Positions 33,830 to 45,792 of a stretch of DNA of 64,000 nucleotides are shown here, one piece after another (position 1 is the stretch's first letter; each line of letters begins with the position of its first letter). The translations under genes were made by a program, and so were the position numbers. The notes beneath the pieces were generated by a model. It was not told the DNA's origin, searched no databases, and was given only the letters and a program-made list of their open reading frames with translations. The stretch comes from Sphagnum compactum (Eukaryota > Bryophyta > Sphagnopsida > Sphagnales): assembly GCA_965153455.1 (NCBI GenBank), contig OZ234495.1, positions 310,001 through 374,000 on the forward strand, written 5' to 3'.

Positions 33830-36110
33830 CAGGGGTAAAAGAAATGCAGCAATACTTTTGTACTGCATACATTTAGGACCGATGGCTGATTTAACGTCTT
33901 CTGGTAAAGCCCTAGGGTGGGGTCATTCCAAAAGAAGGGACCTTAGAAGAGGTGGAAGCCCCGTCCAACCCCACCATTTTGAGAATGTAGCCCACCCCTG
34001 GGTTTTATTCATTATAAAGCATGAGGTGAACATTATAAGATGCTAAACATAAGTAGATCACTAGGCAGTGGGAGAGGGAGGATTCTGACATCTGCTCCTT
34101 ACAAGAGGAAGGCATCTTCCAGGCTCAAGATCCCTCCCTCTCTTCGAGAGTATCCATACTGAATATTTGAGTGGAGACTTTAGTACACTGAGTGCTGGGA
34201 CTGAGAAACATAGAAGAGCTGAGAGGGCTGCCGTTATCTGGTGTAATGAATGGGCAATTCTTTTCATTCATCTGAACAGATTGGAAAGAAAACCTAGTAA
34301 CCAAGAAAATCGGAGCATGAACCTTCCATATTGTAAGAATTCTACCAATGTGCCAGATGCCTTGCAAATATTCTGCCTTACAAGGGACCTCCAAATACAA
34401 AGGGAAAAAATTGCCCAGTCTTTAGGCACCCAAAGTTTTTCTACCTTTCTTGGTCAAGGGCTTTGCCACAACTTTTTCCACTACATGCTATGATGGAGCT
34501 GGAGATTCAGTTGCAAACTCTGAAACAATTGGACTTCAACTTTTTTTCACCAAGGGCTTCTTGCACGGCTATTTCTTCAACAACAAACAAGACACTTCAT
34601 CCTCAAATTTTTTCTACTTGATGTGTGAAGTTGTCCCTCCCTTACTTCAAGTGTATTTTACTTGCTTCAAGCTGTTCCTTGATAGCTGTCTTAGTATCAT
34701 AGTGTCAAGCTTGCTCCACAGTTGCATCTGAGCTTTAAATTGTTGCAAGCTCAAGCTCTACAGAGCTCATGTGGTCACAGCTATGGATGTGTATGGATGT
34801 GAATGGACTACCTTTCGTCCTTTCGTCTTCCTTTCGTCTAATGGACTCTCTGGTCCCAAACTGACATAAAATTGTAAACAGTAAACAGAATGAAGAAGAG
34901 ATCTTTGACTTAGATTCCTGCAGGTCCCATCTATGGTTTTCATGGGCTCTGAAAATCATGAATATCATCCCTATGACTGATCTTCAGCACAAAGTAATTT
35001 GAAAAAGGTATAGTTGAAAAAATGAAAAATGATATTTCTTGAAAATTGAACTCCCAACTTGGGGAGTATAGTGCATTGTCCAAACCATTGGGTTACTGTA
35101 ACAAATAGAACATACAGTGTGTACTTTGCATACTTCATCTCAACTATTTTGAAAAATTAAATTTGAAACCCCCAAACCTTGTTTTCTGAAATAAATAAAT
35201 ATTTGGCAAGAAAGTGCCAATTTACCAGTAGTAGGTCTGGTACTCAGTGCTTTTAGACTAATGAATGGGCTGAAGTGCTGCCTGTCTCCAGAACAAAATG
35301 GTAATTGAGTGCTGTAAATCAAATGACCCAAAATGAAGTCTCGATTAGCTTGAGACACACAAATACAACCTTGATTAAAGAGCTAATTTATTATACTTCA
35401 GCAAGTTGTGGTGTGTTGATGGAGGGTGACTAACAATACTCATAGAATACCAACCATTGATGGGTGGTTCTTAGAATCAAGGGCCAATACACATCGATCA
35501 TCAGCCAAGGTATATACCCACTTACCCATCAGTTCTCAAAATATCCACAGAACCAGTTTTGGTATATGACTATTGTTCTCAGAAAATATGAAGTCAAAGA
35601 ATCAACTGGAGAACCATCTTATCTTTGCCAATTCTTTCATGAAAACTTAAATTGTTTATGGTTTTTCAAATAATTGAATTGATGGTTCTTTGATTCTTAA
35701 TTTTTTTCAAAAGACTGGAACCAATGATTCTCTGGTTCTGACATATTTAATGAACTGGAACCGGTGGGTCCTTTAAAGTTCAAACAGCTGCACAACACTT
35801 ATAAGAACCTTAACAGAACATCTTTGTGCAGCGAAGTGTTTAAGAACTACTTTCATGCCAAACATTCAAAGGTTCAGTGATCGAAGTACTTGTATCAGAA
35901 TAGCCAGCCTCCACGGGGCCTCAATTACCTGTGACAACTAAATAACGAGGGTCATGGTGACTATGGTGGATCATGTTACGGCCCTAATTTGCACAAAAAT
36001 ATATGTGCACTACCAGACAAATCAGGACAAACGGTTTCCCTTGAGGCCTTTCAAACATCATAGAAAATCTAATGTTGGGAACTCTGTTGTAAAGCTGAGG
36101 GGTAATAATC
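33830..36110. other. Spacer, no supported gene
   Basis: Several opposed short frames (34125-34400, 34167-34493, 34450-34731) lack any domain. Words such as AACTGGAACCGGTGGGTCC near 35.7 kb recall the GGAACCAGAACTC words at 57.2 kb, hinting at a shared old repeat. The tRNA-like piece is listed separately. Confidence 0.4.
35035..35110 (-). repeat. tRNA-like (SINE-head-like) sequence
   Basis: On the minus strand TAACCCAATGGTTTGGAC (RC of 35078-35095) and GGAGTTCAATTTT (RC of 35042-35054) stand where box A and box B would be, with a CCCCAAGTTGGG pairing in between. No clean acceptor stem. It is similar to the 10.06 kb sequence (AATGGTT core and a GTTCAA box B). Confidence 0.4.
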
Positions 36111-36298
36111 CCTCCTCCTAGTCTGTCAGCTGATCATTTGCAATGATCTCCAAGCAATGCAAGTCCTCTCCATTCATGCCATCCTGTTTATCACCAGGTG
36201 GTTTCTGGAAGAGTCCTCCCAAATGCTGTTGCTGATCAATGTGCTCATTCGAGTCATGTTCACCAGGGCCCCAGTGGCTTTTGTGAGAGTCTTTGCTT

Positions 36299-36350
36299 TT
36301 AGCCAAAGTGGCGATCATCCCTAGGAAGATTTAGCCAAATCTGGCTATAA
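36299..36350 (+). repeat. Short dispersed repeat, inverted relative to 55.25 kb
   Basis: TAGCCAAAGTGGCGATCATC, then CTAGGAAGATTTAGCC and AAATCTGGCTA, match the reverse complement of about 55,230-55,285 over roughly 50 bases. Palindromic AGCCAAATCTGGCT lies inside. Probably the end of a small element family. Confidence 0.6.
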
Positions 36351-36590
36351 GCCATTTATGAAATACAAAACTTTAATCATTCTCCTATACTTTTGGCTAC
36401 ACACTGAAAACAGAATATAAAAATATGGCAACTGAAAACCTCCAAAATCACTTTATTCCCAAATTTTCATTCTTAATTTCTCTTTTTTGCCAAATTTTGC
36501 CAATAAAAGAAAGGCTGGAACTTCACCCCCACTTACGAGGGTACATCTGGCCCTGCATCAAGCTCAAGGCTAAACAAGTCTCCTGTAGAA

Positions 36591-37440
36591 TCAAGCTGGG
36601 CATGAAAATCCCTGAATCCAAAGTGCCTCAATATCTGTGTACTCATATATGGTTTGCCTTGTTGTACCATTTAACCGCACGTATGGTACTCCAGCAGGCA
36701 TTAAAGCATTAGAATTCACTCTGCCATCCCCAGAATTTGCATCAACTGATGCAAGAATCACCTTCCTTGAATAGAGGACCTCATTATGTATCATCCATAT
36801 CTCTGGCCCGCTGCAAATTACACAAACTCCATTCAAATCAGTGACCCAGGTTCAAACCTCATATTTGAAAAAAACTCATAAGGAAAATCCTATGGATGCT
36901 CTAAATCATGCATAGAACAACAGGATGATGCCACATTTTTGGAGCTATCTCTTCTGGAAGGTGTCAAGGAGCTTGCCTTATGTCAGGAGCTTGCCTCTTT
37001 CTGAAACAGTCAGAAAATCCACCTTGTTTGTTATTTTCAGCTTGCGAATGTCAGGTTTCCACTATTATGCTTCAAAGCTGGCTCCTGTCCACAGAGGCAA
37101 GCCACATGTGTTCTAGGTTGTATTCCAAGGCTTTGTCAACATTGATGCCAAGTCTGCTGGCAGCATCTTCAAACACACTGATGCTGGCCTTCACTGAAGA
37201 CATAGACTTGAGGGTGTGCTTGAAATTTGGCTGCCTTCAGTCCTGTGTAAAGATTTCTTTGTCACCAGCTTCATCACCCTCCGCAATCACAAACACCAAA
37301 ACAAAATAAATTAAAATTGCATCCATAATAAGAACATCCAGCAGCTTAATGCTACTCTCAGAGTTCAAAGGGCTCATGGCTACAACACCATGTGGTTCAT
37401 ATAGGAAGTTTCCCCATGAATCAGCCATCCCATCCGCACC
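36591..37440 (-). pseudogene. Unidentified minus-strand coding remnants
   Basis: Two gene-like pieces. The first (36836-36591) follows a good acceptor (GTAATTTGCAG) and reads GPEIWMIHNEVLYSRKVILA and later ALMPAGVPYVRLNGTTRQTI. The second (ATG at 37428) reads MADSWGNFLYEPHGVVAMSP and has a hydrophobic stretch, VLIMDAILIYFVLVFVIAEG, compatible with a membrane segment. Its frame then continues past a TGA with plausible sequence (SMSSVKASISVFEDAA, LGINVDKALEYN) before another stop. I cannot name the family. The stops suggest a decayed gene, though unrecognised splicing could also explain them. Confidence 0.35.
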
Positions 37441-37839
37441 TTAGTACTAGCTGAGGTGATGCCAGCAAGAAAAAAACACAAACTCGAGGAAGAGTGTTGA
37501 TCTGAAATGTGGAGGAGACAACTTGCAAAAGAGGTATAGACAATTTTGATGTACTACTTTCACATGGAGAGAGACACAACAACATCAGGTGTAGACGTGA
37601 AAATTTTCAGGAGCAGGAATCTTTATCTAAACTCTCATGAATTTTCCCTGAAACCAGTATTAATGCAAAGTCCAAAAGACGGAATGATGCTTCCATCTGT
37701 TGTGTCTTAGGTGACAGGGATCCAGATCAAGAGCTTGACAACCTTTAAAAATTTGAGCTTGGTGGAAAGACCTTTTTTGACACAAATTCAAGGTTTCAAT
37801 TAGAAGAAGCCTTTTGGCAACACTTTAAGAAGCTTTCTG

Positions 37840-39700
37840 CAGAAGGCAGTGTCGCATGCCAGGAACATGTTACACCCTTGCACAAATAGCTATGCAGACA
37901 AGAGATTAGTGTGCAGCAGTAGGGGAGTGGGAGAGTTGCCAAAGGATTGTGGAAGGTTAAAAAAGCCTACTGCAAATTATGGAGATTCTTATCATTGGTT
38001 GTTGGGTTGGATTGACCTTGTGTTGGCCAATCTCCATGCATTTTGTGTGAAGGATTTTGCAAATGCTTTTATATTTGCATTGCACTCCAAGACTTCTACC
38101 ACAAGAAAGAAAATTTTGTGGTTATGTGTTGGATCATATCCATATGGCAGTGTACTTGTGGGCTTCAAAGTCTAAGGAACAGGTGGAGGAGGCTCTTATG
38201 GTTGTAATCTTTAATAATCTCCTAACCACGTGGTTCAATGTTTGATTCTGACATAGAGACTCTAAAGCAACACATCAAGTAATTTGTCACCAACAAAGCA
38301 AAATCCATTGATAATATGATGCTTGAGAAAATCCATACCCAACATGAGTTCTATTGCAATGCTGAAGACATGTTGCACTAGGCATGAGAAGGAAACAAAC
38401 TTTACAAACAAATGTATCTAGACAATATTGATTATGTTTCTAAAATCTGCAAGGCTTTTAATTTGAGTTGGCTTGAAGATTGGGAGGAGGCCTCAAAAAC
38501 TTTTGAATTATAAGAGAGGAGTTGGAGTCAACGCCTTGGGAAGTACAGGTCAAGGGTGGTCCTGTCTGAAATACAAGGCATCTGTTCACAGACAGTTCTA
38601 TGACATTTACATGAAGATGAGTGTAACAGCAGCTGAAGAGGGAAAAACAAAGGATGCAAGTCATTCTGGAGTACTTGCAAAACAATTGGAACAAGAGATG
38701 AAGTCACCTCTTGGAGAGCTGAAAGCACAAGCTTTGACTCACATTAAAAACAAAGATTTTGGAGAAAAATCAATATTATGTCCACTTTTATTCCTCTCTA
38801 TTTTGAAAGTTGAGGTGTGGATGTGGACATGATTATGTTTCTGTGCAGAGTTCCAAAGTATAAAAGCATGTGTTACAAGTAAAAGTCATAGTTTCGAATT
38901 TCTTGGTTGTGTGCATGTATTTGTGAAGAAGCATTATTGTTCATGTGAATTCACACTAGCACTGTTGCAGGTTGGAGAGAGCTTTGTCTTGTTATGAAGA
39001 ATGCCTCTTCAAAATCTCCAATAGTCCCTTCAAAAGACAACCCTCTTCAAAATCTCCAATTGTCCCTTCAAAAGACAACCCATTATGTCCAACTTGAAGC
39101 TAACATTTGTTGTGTTGAATTGGTGGGACTCAAAACTTTGTATAGGTAGCGCTACGAAGATGGTTAATCATGGTCACTTCTCAAATGCAATAGAATAATG
39201 AGAAAATGGTACGAAATGTTTTCAACAAATAGTGCATTTTCTGTGGAAATAACTTATTATAATTGTGAATGTGTTGCGTTGTATCATGTGAGAGAAAGAG
39301 TTCTTACTTTGAAGATAAATAATGTGAGAAAAAGAAATTCTATCTTGAAGCAATCTTCAAATATGCGGCCCTTGGACAAGGAAGAGATGAATGCAATACT
39401 TCAATAACGGGAAGAGGCTGTGAAATGCTTTGCAAGATCACTCAATGAAAAGACACAACATAGTGAGAAATAGATACAGATACATGAGCAAAGGAAGAGA
39501 TTGTACATTGACAATAATATGGAACAAAAAGATGATAGAATAGATCAAGAACTTGGGAGGAAGCTTTCTTGTGGTCAAAAAGGTCACATGCCAAGGCTTT
39601 GGTTTTTCAACTTGGTCCCAACAAGTGAAACCAATTTGCCACAAAGGAGCTTCATGAATTTGACCTAAAGGATGGTGTGGTTTGGGAAACTTTCAAATCA
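37840..39700 (+). pseudogene. Decayed coding region, possibly a transposon
   Basis: Gene-like phrases occur in shifting plus frames: DFANAFIFALHSKTSTTRKK passing by frameshift to ASKSKEQVEEALMVVIFNNL, then SWLEDWEEASKTFEL, QLEQEMKSPLGELKAQ, MRKWYEMFSTNSAFSVEITY and QELGRKLSCGQKGHMPRL. Stops and frameshifts separate them. The last phrase loosely recalls a degraded zinc knuckle. A retroelement gag-like origin is possible, but no catalytic domain is seen. A 33-base phrase near 38.99 kb (ending CCCTTCAAAAGACAACCC) is repeated once, about 44 bp on. Confidence 0.3.
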
Positions 39701-42480
39701 AGCTAAGTTGCATGTGGGGCAACAAATAAATTGTTTTGGAATATTATTTCTTGCTAATGGATGAACCTTCACTTGTTTATGTTTTGACGAAGGTTTTTTC
39801 TCAACTTCCGCTCTATGACTCATTGCAAACATGAAACCATGTCATTCCCCTAAACATATTTCATAAATCCTCTTTTTAGGGTTGACAAATTTGAGTTTTT
39901 GAGTTTTGGAAACAATTGCATTATCAGTTGTAATAAGGTTGTTGTAACTTATCAAGGATGAGGTCCATGACTCAATATAATATTTAAAGATTAGTAGATT
40001 CTACTTCACACTTGTGTATAACAATTGTGAATTCATTGACATGATGACAAGATTTGCACGACTATCCTTGATTGTAATAGTTTAAGACTTGGTTTGAAGG
40101 AGAGATTGGAAAAAATGAGGATGTACTTCTCTCATGGGCTTAATGAAACTAATGATGGAGGGGTGGACGTGGTGCATCATCAGCCCTATTCCACAATATT
40201 TGGATGGTGTAAAGCTAGATGATAAATTGATCATTGTTGCACCAAGGTATGGAACTCAACAAGAATACTCAATCTTGGGCTAAGAGTTTGGTTTAATGGC
40301 TTGTTTTAACTCAAGAGGAATGGAACTTGAATCATGCTGTCCAATGAAATATGTCAACAGTCTTGTGTCAAGTGTCACCTGTCTGAGTTTGTCAAGTGGG
40401 CAAAATACCCATCAAAGAAAAGGGTTAAGCAGGTTATTTTCCACATAGCAGCACACAGAAATGGAGAGAAAAGTGGTGCCATTGAATTGGCTAGACCTAA
40501 CGCAAAGAGTTTATCTATTGGACTCACCTTCTCCAAAAACTTGTGTTAAGCTTGGAATCTCCAAATCTGTTTTGATTTCCAGGACTTGGCATGGTAACAC
40601 ATTTTCACAAATCATGGCAACTGCATGTAAAGATAGTGTGCCATGTGTCTTTTTAGGTGTGAAAAACGTCATGATGGTATAACATGTAAATTGAACTAAG
40701 TCCATCAATTAGTTATGGCTACATTGCAAATTTTATGTTTTCATAATGTCTAGCCACATGGTACCATAAGTTGAATACAGTTTATGGTCTAAGATTCTTT
40801 TTTCTCTTGACAGGTACCACAAAGTCAAGAGGATTAGTACTCAGTGTTCAAGATGACGAAGTTTGTGAGTGTGATGACGTGACCTCTGGTGAGCCTGAAA
40901 TGGAGAAGATTTGTCAGTGAAAACAACAGATTGGTGGATCCTCAAGATGAAGCTCATATATCAAGGCTTGGAGAAATAGGGGGAATGTGCAGCAGTCTTG
41001 TCAATCCAGTCCCACAACATTCTGGAACACTGAAGTCGGAAAATATTAGTGCACGTGGGCTTAAATGTTCACTAGGAAAAGTCAAGGCAGTAAGGGGTTT
41101 TGAATTTGCATTGAGCTCTAATTATTGCATTAATTGCTTGCATTGTAATTTGTGGTGGTCTCTCAATGGAAAGTGGAACGACAGACACATCTTTCGACTT
41201 GATGAAAGGCTTTTTACAAGTGATCCTCCACTCCCTTCTCTTGGTTGTGATGATGGAATAGCCACACACAACTCCAGGTGTGATATTTTCTGTGTTGAAG
41301 GTTCGTGATTACCTGAGTCTTAGCCCAAGGATTTGAAAATTGATGTCAGCTAGTCCTCGCAAGGTGGATGAATTTGCAGGACGGCTGAGACAGGAAGGGT
41401 TTAGCAAAAGAAGAAATTAAAAGCTTCCTTTCTCTTGCTCTGCAGAAGGTCTTCATGTTTGAACCAGTGGTGGGTGGATATCACATTTTTGGGATATTCG
41501 TCAGATAAAAATATTTGTCTTTCTTTTATCTGTTGGATAAGGATATTATTATCAATATTTAAAAAAAAAATAGATATCTTGGTTAGATATTAGATTTTTA
41601 TATTTTTCAACTCGACCCAGATATCAGTGTTTTCAGATATTCATCATTTATTTATTAGTCAGATATCAGTAGATCCAAATATCAAAAATTCACTTGTCAA
41701 TTATGCTGAGTGCCAGTATTTTTTTTTGGGGTGAAAAAACTCCAAAAGGCAACATCCTTTAAAAAAGGGAATATTTTGTTGCAAATATTTTTTTAAAAAT
41801 TCGCAAAAAAAATCATAAATTAATTCTTAAAGAAAATATAGCCACAATAGTAAATATTATTGACTATAATTTTCAAGAGACTTCTGAAAACACATTTTTA
41901 GAACAATTTAAAATTGTCTAAGGATTCTCCCCACCCTAGTTGCATCAAAAAAATGAAAAAAACATAGTTAGGTGTTAATTTTTGAGGTGGAGTATTATTG
42001 TCAACCCTTGCCTTTCAAAGTGAAGGATTTGGTGTGATATGGAAAAGGGGGGGCATTGGAGCTCAGGAAGCGATGGAAGAGGGAGTCATGCACTTGTTTC
42101 CAATTTTCAAAGTGTGGCACAGGAGCTAACCATTGTTTCTAAGTTTTAGTTTAACATAATCTTGTTTGACATGCATTGTTTTAGTGTCCTTCAGTTCTAC
42201 TTTGGTTGTGTCTATTGTAAATTTACTTTGTGCTTGGTTTAGGGTTACGGCACTAGTGGTGCACGGAGGAAGGGGTGGCTATTGCAGGGACGCGGTTGTT
42301 TAGTAACGTGAAGTAGTAAGGTTACGCTTTGGAATCAAAGAGTGGCCTACTAACAAGGTTGGATAACAAATGGCCCAATGGTAGACATAAAGTTTTCACG
42401 TACTCAAGATGATATGAAAACAAAATGGGAAGGACTCTGACGATTTTGTCATGGTCACTAACGATTAAAAAAATAAGCTG
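39700..42480. other. Spacer with unassigned open frames
   Basis: Plus frames at 40334-40549, 40461-40682 and 40889-41308 have protein-like texture (SEFVKWAKYPSKKRVKQVI; SENNRLVDPQDEAHISRLGE), but I cannot link them to a family or to each other by convincing splice sites. From 41.45 to 42.0 kb the sequence is very AT-rich with GATATTAGAT-like words. Confidence 0.35.
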
Positions 42481-43739
42481 AGGAAAGATAGGCCCATGCC
42501 TATTTGGGTACCAGTGAACAACACGCGACTACCTTAGATGCACTACACCAAAGTGATGACACCATGTCTGGAAGGAAAACACAAAAGGAGAGTGCTCAAG
42601 ATCATGTTATTGTGGTTAGTGGAGTTGAAAAGGAGTATGCAACTGGGAAGGCAACCAAAATGGATTCTAAAGGAAGTGGAGAGGATCAAGTTGCTACTAC
42701 CATCGAAGAAGGTCGACCAGTTGAAAGAAAGTTGTTGCCATATGAAAGGTAGATGATTTGATCCTCAAGCAAAACTTTTGGAACCCAAAGTGTTGCAGAT
42801 CATGAACCATCTATTGAATGGGACTCTCAAGAGCCAACTGGAGGATCCAATATTTCTACGTTGGACATTCCAAATAACTTGGGGAATAACATTGGTGATT
42901 TAAGTCATGATATGCAAGTGGTTAGTGAGGAAACCCTTGTGGGTGGTGGTTTCCATGTGGCCGCAGATAGTCCTATTAGTGATGTTGGCAGCCTAGAGGG
43001 ATTCACAACAGGCAACATTGAGTAGTAGGATACAGTCGTGAACCACCATGTAATGTGAATATTGACAACTTGGGATTGAATCAAGGTGGAGAGCAAGCCA
43101 TGAGAACTCAAGATCCAATTGAATTCTTAGCAGTGGGTGTGGATGAAAGGCAACCACTTAAGGCAATAGGCACGAATGTTAAAAATGTGGCGATGGAAGA
43201 TAAAAAATAGGAAGCATGGGTCTTGACATAGTTTTTATCCACATAGGAAGATGTGTTAGAGGAGGTGATCCATGAGCGTAAAACTGAGTTTTCTCTCCAC
43301 CAAGCTAAATCAAATGCATGAAGAAATGGCAAGGAGAATGAAGCAAGTTTGAAGAGGCATGCACCATATCCAGTAGGGGGGAAAATTTGGAAGCTTAAAC
43401 AACTGAGAACCAAAGGAAACAAACAAAACCTTCCTTTCGTTAAGTGATGATGCATCTATGAATAATTTCCCAAAATATTAAGGGGTTGAATGACCCCACT
43501 TCTATATAATTTTTTTGGCTCTATTACAAAGAATAGACACTTAATTGGACATCCTTCTACTGTAAGAACATAAATTTCATGGGGAGAAAATAAAAAACTT
43601 AGGGCCTAATCTATGGAGGAAATCAAGTTGTGGTTCATTGAAGCGATGGATGGGTATGCTCATCAAAGGGACAAAGTAGGAAGGGGAGGTGTATGTACTC
43701 TAATTGCGGAAGTATTGTTGTAATAGTGGGGGAGAATGG

Positions 43740-44433
43740 GACTTTGATGGAAAATAAGGTGCAATGGGTCATATTGAAAGGACTACTAGGTGATGACCTT
43801 GGTGTGGCGAACATATATGCACCCAACATTTTAAAAGAGTAGTGCTTCTTGTGGGTGGAGATGATTCAAAAGCTCCTAAGGGGTTGTAGGTGGATATTGG
43901 CTAATGATTGGAATATGGTGGAACGAAGTATAGACAAATCCAACTTTTGTAGGCAACTAATTTCGCAAGCAGAAGGGTTAAGTTGGGAATAACTGAAGGA
44001 GCACTTTGAGGTTGAAGACTTCCTTGACTCAAAGGGTAAGTTGATGTACTCATGGGACAATAGGCATAAAGAAGGGATTAGGGTTTTGGCAAGGTTAGAT
44101 AGTCTCTATGAACCTAAAGGCATGGGAACATGGCGAGATGGCTCCATTGTGAGTTATGAGATCAAGGGGGATTCTGGGGTGTTTGATCATTGCCCGATTC
44201 TCTTTTGCTATAGGATGGGAGAACCAAACAATGTTAGAGGAGGCATTTTTGGTATGAATAAAAAACATTTAAATAATCTAGTAACCATTGTCGAAATGAC
44301 TAGATTTTGGAATGGGCTAAAAGAAACTTTGCCTTTCCTCTCCAAACTACGCAAGATAGTGGGGTATTATAAGGTGTTCTGTAAGAGGAAAATAAAGGAA
44401 AGGAAAATGAATTTCAGTGAAATCTCAATTTGA
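43740..44433 (+). pseudogene. LINE endonuclease (APE-type) remnant
   Basis: C-terminal half of an AP-endonuclease-like domain. The words LGVANIYAPN, then RWILANDWNMVE (the G/NDFN-like block), then KLMYSWDN, LARLDSLYEP and finally GVFDHCPIL follow the usual order; FDHCPI corresponds to the SDH catalytic motif. Stops interrupt the part before 44,041. It normally nicks target DNA to prime reverse transcription. Confidence 0.8.
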
Positions 44434-44859
44434 CATTGCATAAGGGGAATTGTAGGCAGACCCAAAATAGTGAGGAAAATAAAACAGTAATGGATAAAAC
44501 ATTAGATCAATTAAAGGAATTTGAGGAGAAGAAAATTTATGACCTCAATAGGATGTCAAGGGTGAAATGGCTAAAAAAAGGCCATGAAGACATTAAAGAA
44601 TTTTTTGTTGCATTTAAGGAATGTGGGCTTCGTTCATTAATCATAGAGTTAGAAGATGATCTGGGCCGAAACATCTCTTTAGATGCTGGTGAATTATGCA
44701 GTGAATTTTATGCTAAACTATATGCTAGGCAAAATATTGGAGATAACAATAGAGAAACTAAGGAGGCTTTCTTGAGTTGCATGAAAAACTAAATTTTAGT
44801 GTTGATGAAAAGGAGGCTGGTTGCGCCCCTTAACAAAAGAGGAGTTATGATTTGCTCTG

Positions 44860-45790
44860 GAGGCTATGGTTAAGGGCAAAGCCTTCGGGCCTGATAGGGT
44901 AATAGTGGAATTTTTCCTATGTAAGTGGTTGGTCATAGGTAAAAAATACATGAATATGATCCAAGATTTTATCGTGAACGGTAGTTTCCCTCCTGGGGTT
45001 ATGAGAGGGTCGATAACACTCTTGCATAAAGGGGTAGAGAAGAAACAACTCTCTAATTGGAGGCCCATCACATTGCTCAACGTTACATACAAGATTTTTG
45101 CAAAGACACTCCAAATGTAGATGCAACCAGTGCTAATCGAAATCATTTGTCAAGATCAATCAACGTTCCTTCCTTTTCGATTTATTTTGAACAACATTTT
45201 TTTGATTCATGAAACCATTGCATGGGCTAAAAAATCTAAACAACCTTTAATTTTACTTAAATTGGATTTTTCCAAAGATTATGACAAAGTAAATTGAAGT
45301 TTTTTATTTGACTGTATGGACAAGCTTGGGATTCCAATTGAGTTTGTCAAGATGACGAAAGTGTTTTTCCAGGGGGTTAGTGCAAACGCAGTAGTGAATG
45401 GAAAAACTTCTAAAACTTTGGTGATCAAGAAGGGCATGTGGTTAAGATGCCCATTTGCTCCCTACCTGTTTTTAATAGTATGAGAGGCTTTTAATGCTAA
45501 AATCTATGAGGAACAAAGACTTGGTAAAATTGAAGGCATTCATTTGCCCATGTTAGATAAGAGGCAGATAATTGCCCAATATGCAGATGACATTAGTTAC
45601 ATTTTGAAAGCATTTGGAGAGGGCATGACATAACTACTTGACCTCTTTAGCATTGCATTTGGCCTCCAAATTAACCATGCTAAGTTTGTAGCCTTTTGGA
45701 TTGGGGGCAGAAAGGAAAATAAGCCAACCTAGACATAGGAGTTTAGATGGACATGGGCTTCATTTGATGCTATTTCTAACCTATTCGGTA
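44860..45790 (+). pseudogene. LINE reverse transcriptase domain remnant
   Basis: Blocks in order: MVKGKAFGPDRV (usually GKAPGPDG), NWRPITLLNVTYKIFAKTL, WAKKSKQPLILLKLDFSKDY (first catalytic Asp), IPIEFVKMTKVFFQG, MWLRCPFAPYLFLIV, and AQYADDISYI, which keeps the YADD catalytic pair. All are in one frame, broken only by stops, for example after DYDKVN and after FLIV. Each stop I checked can be explained by a single transition from Gln or Trp codons. Confidence 0.9.
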
Positions 45791-45792
45791 CT

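Noticed and set aside
40334-40850. Possible RWP-RK-like or other regulatory domain
   Set aside because: The phrases KTCVKLGISKSVL and YHKVKRI invite the comparison, but the key RWPxRK core is absent and the pieces are not joined by convincing splice sites.
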